Assembly: GCA_001796995.1 (NCBI GenBank) | Contig: MGOB01000048.1 | Coordinates: 2,204 to 12,607 of the forward strand | Reading direction: 5' to 3' | DNA from: Chloroflexi bacterium RBG_16_68_14 | GTDB taxonomy: Bacteria; Chloroflexota; Dehalococcoidia; DSTF01; RBG-16-68-14 | DNA length: 10,404 bases | Part shown: positions 1 to 6,466 of the stretch, one piece after another | Position numbering within the stretch: the first letter of the stretch is position 1 | Layout of the letters: every line of letters starts with the position of its first letter | The notes under the pieces: model-generated | Seen by the model: only the letters and a program-made list of their open reading frames with translations | Databases searched by the model: none | Told to the model about the DNA's origin: nothing | Position numbers and translations under genes: made by a program

Positions 1-838
1 CGTCGCGACCCTGGATCGCGGCCTCCAGTACCTGGCGACCTCCGGCCTCCAGTACCAGCTCCTGGCCATGTTCAGCGGACTGGCGATCCTTTCCGCCCAC
101 CGACGCCTTCGCCAGGACGCGGCCTACATCATCGTCCTGGCCGGGATGCTGCTCGCGGCCATCGTGGTGGAGGGTGGTGGCGACTCCCATGGCCGCTTCA
201 TCGTCCCGCTGCTGCCCCTCCTGTTCCTCGGTGGATTGGCCGGCTTGGCGACGCTGCTCAAGCGCGCCACCGTTCATCCAAGGCAGGCAGTCCTCGTGAC
301 GTCTCTCGCCCTGGGCCTGGGCGGACTTTCCCTCCTGCCGACCTCCTACGATTTCCTTCTTGCTCCAGGGCGCAACGGCATCGAAGAGCGCAGCCAGCTT
401 GGCGCCTGGTTCAACGAGAACACGCCACCCCACTACACGATCGCGGACTTCCAGATCGGCGCCATCGCCTACTACGGCAGCGACCGCGCCTTCCTGGATC
501 TGCTGGGCCTGAACGATGTGGTCATCGCCCACACGAAGATACCGGACATGGGCAGAGGTGTGGCCGGGCACGAGAAGTACAACGTAGACTACGTCCTTGA
601 ACGCGTTCGTCCTGAGATCATCGTCCTCGGCCAGGTCCACCGGCGGCCGCTCACGGCGGCGGAGCTTCAGCCCTTCATCCGCACCTCCTCGCTCATACGA
701 GCCAGTGACGCCCTCCTGACCGACCCACGCCTGTGGGAACGCTACCAGGTTCGTGCGCTGTACCTGGATGGGCGCTGGTTTCATTTCCTGCAGCGCAACG
801 ACACCGTCGCCGAACTCAAGGCGCACAGCCTGAGATAG
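1..838 (+). CDS. GT-C-like multi-pass membrane protein, C-terminal part (5' end outside window)
   Basis: The reading frame is open from base 2, so this is the C-terminal part of a longer gene and the ATG at 68 is internal. The visible part has several hydrophobic segments separated by short charged loops. A soluble tail follows with a block LDLLGLNDVVIAHT, then GRGVAGHEKYN and DYVLERVRPEII. The next gene has the same blocks in the same order, so the two are tandem paralogs. The overall style (polytopic N-terminal part, soluble C-terminal tail, DD motif in the complete paralog) resembles the GT-C glycosyltransferases of the AftB/ArnT kind, which use lipid-linked sugar donors at the outer face of the membrane. 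Donor and acceptor cannot be inferred. It ends with TAG at 836-838, 39 bases before the paralog's ATG and in the same frame. Confidence 0.7.
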   Translation, partial: VATLDRGLQYLATSGLQYQLLAMFSGLAILSAHRRLRQDAAYIIVLAGMLLAAIVVEGGGDSHGRFIVPLLPLLFLGGLAGLATLLKRATVHPRQAVLVTSLALGLGGLSLLPTSYDFLLAPGRNGIEERSQLGAWFNENTPPHYTIADFQIGAIAYYGSDRAFLDLLGLNDVVIAHTKIPDMGRGVAGHEKYNVDYVLERVRPEIIVLGQVHRRPLTAAELQPFIRTSSLIRASDALLTDPRLWERYQVRALYLDGRWFHFLQRNDTVAELKAHSLR

Positions 839-877
839 AGGAGGAGAGACCGGGAGCATCGCTCACCCTGCAACGTC

Positions 878-2407
878 ATGCCCTTCCCGCTCTTCGTCTT
901 CGTCAGCTCCCTCATCGCAGCCGGCACCCTGATAGCCGTTCGACTGCTGGCCCAGCGGCCCTGGCTGGCCATCACCGCGGGACTCGTCGGCGCTACAGTC
1001 CTCCTCCTCTTCCTCGGGCCGGTCTACTTCGACTGCTTCGCCGACGACGCCTACATCTCTTTCCGCTACTCGGACCACCTGGCGCAGGGGCTGGGCCCCA
1101 ACTGGAACAGCCAGGGGCGCGTCGAGGGCTATACCAGCTTCCTCTGGATGGGCACCCTGGCGGGCGTCGCCAAGCTGGGGTTCGACATCGTGAAGGCGTC
1201 GGAGGTCTTCGGCTTCCTCGCCCTGCTGACGACGTTCCTCTTCGTCTACCGGATCTGGAGGCTCTGGGCTGAAGAGGAAGGAAACAGCGGCATCCAGAGT
1301 CCCGTCCTCCCGGCCGCCGTCTTCGTCGGCCTCGCCCTCACCGACGGCACCACCTTCTGGGGCTTCTCCGGCATGGAGACGCCCCTGTTCACGGCCGCCA
1401 TCACCGGCGGCGCCTACTGCTACCTGCGGGAGCAGCGCGGCGCGCGCTTCCCCTGGTCGGCGGTCGCCCTAGCGACCGCCTCGATGACGCGACCGGAGGG
1501 CCTCATCGCGGCGGCCGTCACCAGCGGCTTCCTTCTGGCCGGCCTGGCGGGCGCGGTCGACCGCAGGAGGTCGCTAGCCAGACTCCTGTCATGGGGCGCC
1601 GTCTTCCTGCTCCTCTACGGCTCCTACTTCCTCTGGCGCTACACCTACTACGACCACCTGCTGCCCAACACCTTTTACGCCAAGGTAGACCTGACCCGGC
1701 CGGTGCTGGAGCGCGGCCTGAACTACCTCTGGTTCTACGGGCTCCGATACCAGTTGCTGGCCATGGTGGTCGGGATAGCTCTCCTGCTGGCGCGGCCGCG
1801 CCTGCGCCACGACGCCGCCTATCTCCTGGCCGTGAGCGCCCTGATGCTGGCCGGCGTCGTCATCGAAGGCGGCGACGCCTTCGGGCACGGGCGATTCATC
1901 GTCCCCCTGCTGCCGCTCCTCTACCTGGGGGGGCTGGCCGGCTACGCCACCCTGCTCCAGCGCCTCGCCCTCGACCCGGCGCGGGCCACCTTCGTGGTCT
2001 CCGCAGCGCTGGGGCTGGGCGCCCTCTCCCTCTTCCCCGGCCTGCGCGAGGAGATCATCTGCCGCCAGGTCGACGACATCGCACCGCGCCGCGTCCTGGG
2101 ACAGTGGCTCACCGAGCACACGCCTGAAGACTTCACCATCGCCGCCTACGCCGTCGGCGCCCTCGGCTACTACACCGACCGCGACGTGCTGGACCTGCTG
2201 GGCATCAACGACGTGGTCATCGCCCACACGGACGTCCCGAATTTCGGTAGAGGCATCGCCGGGCATGAGAAGTACAACAACGACTACGTGCTGGACGAGG
2301 TCCGGCCCGAGATCATCATCCCCAACGACGCCGAGCCTGGGCCAATCACCACGGAGGAGTTCCGGGCGCGCTTCGACCCGCCCTCGCGGCCCAGCGGCCG
2401 GAGCTAG
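878..2407 (+). CDS. GT-C-like glycosyltransferase paralog, ended by a premature in-frame TAG
   Basis: This is a 509-residue polytopic membrane protein. It starts with two hydrophobic segments (about residues 4-22 and 30-49). Next comes DDAY at residues 56-59 with FRYSDHLAQG and GRVEGYTSFLW downstream. This acidic pair in the first outer loop, followed by a V-E-G-Y-T block, is the hallmark I associate with AftB-like GT-C proteins, where the Asp acts in catalysis. A TRPEG motif and several further membrane segments follow, then the soluble tail with LDLLGINDVVIAHT and GRGIAGHEKYN, shared with the upstream paralog. The ATG at 878 is the only standard start in frame after the upstream stop, and no good ribosome site sits directly before it. 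The TAG at 2405-2407 is premature: the same frame continues for 41 codons that still match the paralog's C-terminus. The gene is either a recent pseudogene, slightly truncated but functional, or affected by sequence error. Confidence 0.72.
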   Translation: MPFPLFVFVSSLIAAGTLIAVRLLAQRPWLAITAGLVGATVLLLFLGPVYFDCFADDAYISFRYSDHLAQGLGPNWNSQGRVEGYTSFLWMGTLAGVAKLGFDIVKASEVFGFLALLTTFLFVYRIWRLWAEEEGNSGIQSPVLPAAVFVGLALTDGTTFWGFSGMETPLFTAAITGGAYCYLREQRGARFPWSAVALATASMTRPEGLIAAAVTSGFLLAGLAGAVDRRRSLARLLSWGAVFLLLYGSYFLWRYTYYDHLLPNTFYAKVDLTRPVLERGLNYLWFYGLRYQLLAMVVGIALLLARPRLRHDAAYLLAVSALMLAGVVIEGGDAFGHGRFIVPLLPLLYLGGLAGYATLLQRLALDPARATFVVSAALGLGALSLFPGLREEIICRQVDDIAPRRVLGQWLTEHTPEDFTIAAYAVGALGYYTDRDVLDLLGINDVVIAHTDVPNFGRGIAGHEKYNNDYVLDEVRPEIIIPNDAEPGPITTEEFRARFDPPSRPSGRS

Positions 2408-2533
2408 CTCTTCATCGACCCCCGCCTCTGGGAGCAGTACGAGATCCGCTCGCTCCGCACCCAGGGGCTCTGGTTCAACTTCCTCCAGCGCAAGGACACC
2501 ATCGACGAGCTGCAGGCCCCCGAGCTGCGCTAG
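2408..2533 (+). pseudogene. Cut-off C-terminal remainder of the GT-C paralog
   Basis: Immediately after the TAG at 2405-2407 the same frame reads LFIDPRLWEQYEIRSL and then LWFNFLQRKDTIDEL before a second TAG at 2531-2533. The upstream paralog ends with LLTDPRLWERYQVRAL, then WFHFLQRNDTVAEL and its stop. The two align without gaps across the whole tail, and the number of residues from the E-E/A-E block to DPRLW is equal in both. This stretch is therefore the original C-terminus of the 878 gene (full length would be 551 codons), not an independent gene; it has no start codon or ribosome site of its own. Confidence 0.75.
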
Positions 2534-2582
2534 AGCGAGGTGAAGCTATCACCACCGGCGTCCAGCGAAGTACACTGGTGGC

Positions 2583-3065
2583 GTGATCGGCCGCAGGATC
2601 CGCGTCTGCTCCACCAAGTACGACGGCTCCCCCCACTGGGAGTTCGATTCCTGGTTCGTTCTCAAGGAAGGGTCGCTCCTCATTACCCAAGAGTTCGCTG
2701 GCCACGAGTATCAGACCTGGAACGGCCCCTGGACAACGCCCTACCACACGCGCAACCACTTCTGGTCCGACCGCTGGTACAACGTCATCCGCTGCGAGCT
2801 GCCCCAGGGCGGAGGGCTGCATAGCTGGTACTGCAACATCGCCACGCCCGCCCAGTTCGACGGCGAGACCATCCGTTATGTTGACCTCGATCTCGACGTC
2901 ATCGTCCCCGCCCAGGGCGAGCCCCAGGTGCTGGACGAGGACGACTTCTTGGAGAACAGCGAGCGCATGGGCTATCCTCCAGAGGTGATCGCGCAGGCCC
3001 GCCGCGCCGTCCAGGAGCTGCTCAGCCTCGCCCGAGACGGCCGGCTGCCCTTCGAGGAACGATGA
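2583..3065 (+). CDS. DUF402 family nucleotide phosphatase (Ntdp/YgaC-like)
   Basis: This 160-residue soluble protein matches the DUF402 family, whose Staphylococcus/Bacillus members are nucleoside tri- and diphosphatases that need divalent metal. The family's ordered blocks are visible: RWYNVI near residue 64-69, WYCNI at 82-86, the acidic metal-site block YVDLDLDV at 99-106, and LDEDDF at 117-122, followed by a helical tail with GYP. Length is close to the roughly 175-residue bacterial members. The start is the GTG at 2583. The stop TGA overlaps the argS start as ATGA (3062-3065), so translation of the two is probably coupled. The physiological substrate cannot be read from the sequence; clearing nucleotides near tRNA charging is only a thought prompted by the pairing. 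Confidence 0.85.
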   Translation: MIGRRIRVCSTKYDGSPHWEFDSWFVLKEGSLLITQEFAGHEYQTWNGPWTTPYHTRNHFWSDRWYNVIRCELPQGGGLHSWYCNIATPAQFDGETIRYVDLDLDVIVPAQGEPQVLDEDDFLENSERMGYPPEVIAQARRAVQELLSLARDGRLPFEER

Positions 3066-4732
3066 TCAAGGACGAGATCGCCCGCATGGTGGAGGAGGCG
3101 GCGACCCGCGCCCAGGAGGCGGGCGAGCTGCCTGCCATCGCCCTGCCCGAGATCGTCATCGAGCGGCCGCAGCGCTCCGAGCACGGCGACTATGCCACCA
3201 GCCTGCCGCTGCGGCTGGCCCGCGCCGCCCAGGCCAACCCGCTCGACCTGGGGCAGGCGCTCGTGCGCCGCCTGCCGCCGTCGGACGCCGTCGAACGGGT
3301 CGAGGTGCTGCCGCCGGGCTTCGTCAACTTCCACCTGAGCGAGTCGTGGCTGGCCCGACAGGTGGATGCCGTCCTGGAGGCGGGGGCGGCCTTCGCCCAG
3401 GCGCCCGTAGGACAGGGGCAGAAGGTGCAGGTCGAGTTCGTCAGCGCCAACCCCACCGGCCCCCTCCACGCCGGCAACGGACGCTGGGCGGCGCTGGGCA
3501 GCACCCTGGCCCGCGTGCTCCAGGCGGCCGGCTACCGCGTGGAGACGGAGTACTACTTCAACGACGCCGGCTCCCAGGTGGACGTCTTCGCCCGGACGCT
3601 CTACGCCCGCTACCAGCAGCTCTTCGGCCGCGAGGCGCCGGTGCCGGAGGACGGCTACGTCGGCTCCTACATGGTGGACCTGGCGGAGCAAGCGCGGGAA
3701 CGCTTCGGCGAGGCGATGCTGCGGCCGCAGGGCGAGCCGGCGCCGGAGGAGCTGGGGCGCTTCGGCATGGAGCAGGTGATGGACTGGATCCGGCGCGACC
3801 TAACGGACCTGGGCGTCCACTTCGACCACTGGTACCGGGAGCAGACCGTCTACGACGCCGGCCACTTCGACAAGGTGATGGCGCTCCTCCGGGAGAAGGG
3901 GCTCATCGTCGAGCGCGAGGGGGCGGTCTGGTTCGCCACCAGCCAGCTCGGCGCCGACAAGGACGAGGTGGTGGTGCGCTCCAGCAACCTGCCCACCTAT
4001 CTCGCCACCGACATCGGCTACCACTACGATAAGTTCTTCGTCCGCGACTTCCACCGGGTGATCGACATCTGGGGCGCCGACCACCAGGGCCACGTGCGGC
4101 CCCTGCAACTGGCCGCGGAGGCGATGGGCATCCAGCCGGAGCGGCTGAACATCATCATCGGCCAGCTAGTAACGCTGCGCCGCGGCGAGGAAGTGCTCAA
4201 GATCTCTAAGCGCAGCGGCGACATCATCACCCTGCGCGAGGTGATGGACGAAGTCGGCAGGGACGCCTGCCTCTTCTTCTTCCTCTCCCGCTCCGCCGAC
4301 GCCGCTATCGACTTCGACCTGGAGCTGGCGAAGCGGCAGAGCGCCGAGAACCCTGTGTATTATGTCCAGTACGCCCACGCCCGCATCGCCGGCATCCTCA
4401 ACCACGCTGGCGAGTCCGCCTTAGGCGGAGGCGACGTCGCAGGCGGCGACACCAGCCTCCTCACCCACCCCGCCGAGCTCGCCCTCATCCGCAAGATGCT
4501 CCTCCTGCCCGAGCTAGTGGAGACCATCGCCCGCACCCTGGAGCCCCACCACCTCCCTTACTACGCCCAGGACCTAGCCACCGCCTTCCACGACTTCTAC
4601 GAGAAGTGCCGCGTGGTGGACGACGACAGCCCGGAGCTCTCCCGGGCGCGGCTGAAGCTAGTGGCCGCCGCGCAGTCCGTCCTGGCCACCACCCTCGGCC
4701 TGATGGGCATGAGCACCCCCGACCGAATGTGA
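3062..4732 (+). CDS. argS: Arginyl-tRNA synthetase
   Basis: This 556-residue class I aminoacyl-tRNA synthetase joins arginine to tRNA-Arg in the cytoplasm. The N-terminal tRNA-recognition (Add-1) domain covers about residues 1-95, with RSEHGDYAT as expected. The Rossmann catalytic core begins with VEFVSANPTGPLHAGNGR (about 124-141), where the HIGH signature is read as HAGN at 136-139. YYFNDAG (164-170) and the D-x-Q-G-H block (340-344) are typical of ArgRS. The KMSKS loop appears as KISKR at 380-384. The QSAENPVYYVQYAHAR block (426-441) opens the C-terminal all-helical anticodon-binding DALR domain, which runs to the end. Length is normal for bacterial ArgRS. The start ATG overlaps the TGA of the DUF402 gene by four bases. 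The only departure from family norm is the Asn in place of the second His of HIGH. Confidence 0.97.
   Translation: MIKDEIARMVEEAATRAQEAGELPAIALPEIVIERPQRSEHGDYATSLPLRLARAAQANPLDLGQALVRRLPPSDAVERVEVLPPGFVNFHLSESWLARQVDAVLEAGAAFAQAPVGQGQKVQVEFVSANPTGPLHAGNGRWAALGSTLARVLQAAGYRVETEYYFNDAGSQVDVFARTLYARYQQLFGREAPVPEDGYVGSYMVDLAEQARERFGEAMLRPQGEPAPEELGRFGMEQVMDWIRRDLTDLGVHFDHWYREQTVYDAGHFDKVMALLREKGLIVEREGAVWFATSQLGADKDEVVVRSSNLPTYLATDIGYHYDKFFVRDFHRVIDIWGADHQGHVRPLQLAAEAMGIQPERLNIIIGQLVTLRRGEEVLKISKRSGDIITLREVMDEVGRDACLFFFLSRSADAAIDFDLELAKRQSAENPVYYVQYAHARIAGILNHAGESALGGGDVAGGDTSLLTHPAELALIRKMLLLPELVETIARTLEPHHLPYYAQDLATAFHDFYEKCRVVDDDSPELSRARLKLVAAAQSVLATTLGLMGMSTPDRM
4415..4440. repeat. Two adjacent small palindromes inside argS
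   Basis: TCCGCC-TTA-GGCGGA (4415-4429) forms a 6-bp hairpin, and GCGACGTCGC (4431-4440) is a perfect 10-base palindrome right after it. They encode a Gly-rich segment (about residues 452-463) between the HARI helix and the next helix of the anticodon-binding domain, where ArgRS lengths vary. They could be a small palindromic insertion tolerated in a loop, or chance in GC-rich coding DNA. Confidence 0.3.
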
Positions 4733-4734
4733 TC

Positions 4735-4796
4735 TGGAAGCGGGAGGCGGCAAGCGGGAAGTTGGAATGAGTCTCGCATCTCGCGTCCCGCTTCCA
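4735..4796. repeat. Palindromic repeat spanning the start of the phosphatase gene
   Basis: The left arm TGGAAGCGGGAGGCG (4735-4749) and the right arm CGCGTCCCGCTTCCA (4782-4796) are inverted copies with a single mismatch over 15 bases. The segment between them holds a further degenerate copy (AAGCGGGAAG, 4752-4761) and CTCGCATCTCGC. The element begins two bases after the argS stop and runs across the ATG at 4767, so it includes the first codons of the next gene. It lacks a T-run after either arm, so a standard intrinsic terminator is not indicated. It looks like an intergenic palindromic repeat of the REP type; copy number in the genome is unknown from this window. Confidence 0.6.
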
Positions 4797-5609
4797 ATTT
4801 CCAAGAGCGGCCGCTCCGCCCTGGAGGTGGCGCGCGCCTGCGCCCGCGAGGCCGGCCGCCTCGCCCTCGAGCGCTTCCGCCAGCCGCAGGAGGTCACCGT
4901 GAAGGGCCGGGGCAACCTGGTCACCCAGACCGACCTGGAGATCGAGCGCTACCTCCACGAAGCGTTGCGGCAGGAGTTCCCGGACCACCGCGTCCTCTCG
5001 GAGGAGACGGCGGCCGGGACCGAGGCCTCGGGCTGGGTCTGGGTGGTCGACCCGCTGGACGGCACCCGCAACTTCGTCAGCGGCATCCCCTTCTTCTGCG
5101 TCAACATCGCGCTCTGCTACAACGGCGAGCCCGTCGTCGCCGTGACGCACGACCCGAACCACGACGAGGCCTTCTGGGCGGAGCGAGGTCGCGGCGCCTG
5201 GGTGAACGGCCAGCCGGCCCGCGCCTCCGACAAGGTGACGGTGCAGGCCTCGGTCCTGGGCGTCGACCTGGGCTACGATGACCGCCGCGGGCGTGCCGTC
5301 CTCCAGCTTCTCCACCAGCTCTTCCCCCGCGTCCAGAGCGTCCGCATCCCGGGCAGCGCCGCCCTCGGGCTGGCCTACGCCGCCTGCGGCCGCTACGACC
5401 TCTTCCTCCACCACGACCTCTTCCCCTGGGACATCGCCGCCGGTATCCTGCTCGTGCGGGAGGCCGGCGGCGCGATCACCGACCACAGCGGTGCGTCGAT
5501 CGCCATTTCGTCGCGGACAGTGATGGCGGGGGCCCCGAAGGCACACGCCGACTTCCTCCGCTGGCGGCAGGCCCATGCCGCCGCGCTCGACCGCCTGGAC
5601 GAGACCTGA
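4767..5609 (+). CDS. Inositol-monophosphatase family phosphatase
   Basis: This 280-residue enzyme belongs to the Mg-dependent, Li-sensitive phosphatase superfamily (inositol monophosphatase, histidinol-phosphatase HisN, CysQ). Seen in order: KGRGNLVTQTD at 46-56, the metal ligand Glu in LSEE (77-80), the signature DPLDGT at 95-100 with two Asp metal ligands, and the second signature PWDIAAG at 220-226 with Asp222 as the third-site ligand. All metal ligands are present, so it should be active on a small phosphomonoester. Substrate choice (myo-inositol-1-phosphate, histidinol phosphate or other) cannot be fixed. Homology-like sequence starts only around residue 18 (ALEVARACAREAGRL). The first ten or so residues are encoded by the palindromic repeat that contains the ATG, and no better in-frame start is seen apart from a GTG at 4827 lacking a ribosome site. 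It lies 34 bases after argS and one base before the lipoprotein ATG. Confidence 0.9.
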   Translation: MSLASRVPLPISKSGRSALEVARACAREAGRLALERFRQPQEVTVKGRGNLVTQTDLEIERYLHEALRQEFPDHRVLSEETAAGTEASGWVWVVDPLDGTRNFVSGIPFFCVNIALCYNGEPVVAVTHDPNHDEAFWAERGRGAWVNGQPARASDKVTVQASVLGVDLGYDDRRGRAVLQLLHQLFPRVQSVRIPGSAALGLAYAACGRYDLFLHHDLFPWDIAAGILLVREAGGAITDHSGASIAISSRTVMAGAPKAHADFLRWRQAHAAALDRLDET

Positions 5610-5610
5610 G

Positions 5611-6429
5611 ATGAGCCGGAGGGCAGGGAGGCCGAGGAGACTGCTGAACAAGGTTCTGCTGGGCGCTTTCCAAGAGACGTCGACCAGGTTTCCCCAATTT
5701 CCTGTGGGACAGGCTTTAGCCTGTCGCGGTCGGGCTGAAGCCCGACCCGCAGTGTTATTCAGCAGTCTCCCGACGGGCGTCACGGCAGCGGTCGTGGCGC
5801 TCTGCGCCACCGCCGCCCTTGCCGTCGCGTGCGGCCTCGTAGGCGGCGACGGCGCAGGGGACGAAGACAAGACCACAACGCCCAGCGTCACCCAGCAGCC
5901 CGCCGTGCCCCCGGAGGAGGCGCTGCGCCTGTTCGTCCAGCGCCGGCTGAACCAGGGCTTCGTCGCCGACTGCGACGCCGCCCAGCGCCCCGACGACGTG
6001 GCCAAGCAGTGCGCCCGCCTCCTCGGCGAGCGCAGCGGCCTGCTCGCCTACGAGCTGGGGCCCACCTTCGCCGAGTACACCCGGCTCATCATCCTGAAGC
6101 AGGTGGGCGATACCTGGACCATCGAGCACCTGGAGAACCGCGACCCCAACCTGCCGCCGGTGCCCGGCATCCCCTGGCCGCTGGAGGTGGGCGTCGCCGT
6201 CGTCGTCGCCGGCACCGGCGACTGCCTGCGTGTCCGCGAGCGGGCCGGCATTCAGGCGCCGGAGATCGCCTGCCTCGACGACGGCGCCGCCGTCACCGTC
6301 AGCTCCGGGCCGGTGGAGATCGACGGCTTCGAGTGGTGGCAGCTAGAGGGGTACGGCTGGGCCGCCGGCAACTGGCTCCGCTACCCGGAGGAAGCGCCAG
6401 CCAGCCCGACGGAGACGCCGGAGGGGTAG
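5611..6429 (+). CDS. SH3-domain lipoprotein with a mobile insertion in its signal peptide
   Basis: This is a 272-residue reading from the ATG one base after the phosphatase stop. The chosen start supplies a basic n-region, MSRRAGRP. The hydrophobic stretch and lipobox (ALAVAC, Cys at residue 74) follow only after 46 extra codons from the palindromic element at 5636-5770. Without them the Cys would be residue 28, normal for a lipoprotein. The mature part has a Thr/Pro/Gln linker, a helical domain (EEALRLFVQRRL onward) with Cys in DCDAAQ and KQCARL, and a C-terminal bacterial SH3-like domain (about 210-260: CLRVRERAG, VTVSSGP, WWQLEGYGWAAGNWLRY). It ends in a Pro/Thr/Glu tail. Such SH3 domains often bind cell-envelope material; the actual role is unknown. 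After the insertion, translation may instead begin at the GTG at 5752, giving a 25-residue leader without positive charge. Whether the product is still exported is uncertain. Confidence 0.72.
   Translation: MSRRAGRPRRLLNKVLLGAFQETSTRFPQFPVGQALACRGRAEARPAVLFSSLPTGVTAAVVALCATAALAVACGLVGGDGAGDEDKTTTPSVTQQPAVPPEEALRLFVQRRLNQGFVADCDAAQRPDDVAKQCARLLGERSGLLAYELGPTFAEYTRLIILKQVGDTWTIEHLENRDPNLPPVPGIPWPLEVGVAVVVAGTGDCLRVRERAGIQAPEIACLDDGAAVTVSSGPVEIDGFEWWQLEGYGWAAGNWLRYPEEAPASPTETPEG
5636..5770. mobile_element. MITE-like palindromic element inserted in the lipoprotein gene
   Basis: This 135-bp element is bounded by GGAGACTGCTGAACAA (5636-5651) and TTATTCAGCAGTCTCC (5755-5770), inverted copies with one mismatch over 16 bases. 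It is flanked directly by CGA on both sides (5633-5635 and 5771-5773), a likely 3-bp target duplication. Inside are two near-perfect hairpins: GACAGGCT-TT-AGCCTGTC (5708-5725) and GGTCGGGCT-GA-AGCCCGACC (5728-5747). It has no room for a transposase, so it would move in trans. Element plus duplication equals 138 bp, a multiple of three, and the frame through it has no stop. Deleting 5636-5773 rebuilds an uninterrupted lipoprotein signal peptide, which is strong internal evidence that the boundaries are right. The parent transposon family is not identifiable here; a 3-bp duplication would be compatible with some IS5-like groups, as a guess. Confidence 0.75.
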
Positions 6430-6456
6430 CCGCGCCTGCACCGGCAGTGGTAGGAT

Positions 6457-6461
6457 AGGAG
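6457..6461 (+). promoter_or_regulatory. Ribosome binding site of the cyclase fusion gene
   Basis: AGGAG lies five bases before the ATG at 6467 and fixes that start. It is one of the two clear Shine-Dalgarno sites seen in the window. Confidence 0.65.
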
Positions 6462-6466
6462 CCACC

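Noticed and set aside
2265..2543. Plus-strand Ser/Arg/Pro-rich open frame crossing the premature TAG
   Set aside because: It is composed almost wholly of Ser, Arg, Pro and Thr, typical of an off-frame reading. The in-frame tail after the TAG matches the paralog instead.
2571..2576. TACACT as a -10 box for a leaderless DUF402 message
   Set aside because: It sits seven bases upstream of the GTG, but no matching -35 element is seen about 17 bases further up; a six-base resemblance alone is too weak.
5637..5769. Tighter element boundaries without the outermost G/C pair
   Set aside because: These boundaries give no flanking duplication, whereas 5636-5770 gives CGA on both sides and the clean in-frame repair of the signal peptide.
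4485..6005. Minus-strand 506-codon open frame
   Set aside because: It lies opposite argS, the phosphatase and the lipoprotein, which all carry clear family motifs. Its predicted protein is low-complexity and rich in Arg/Gly/Ala, as expected for antisense of GC-rich genes.
6451..6456. TAGGAT as a -10 box for the cyclase gene
   Set aside because: No -35 match at the expected spacing, and it abuts the ribosome site, leaving no room for a start point before it.
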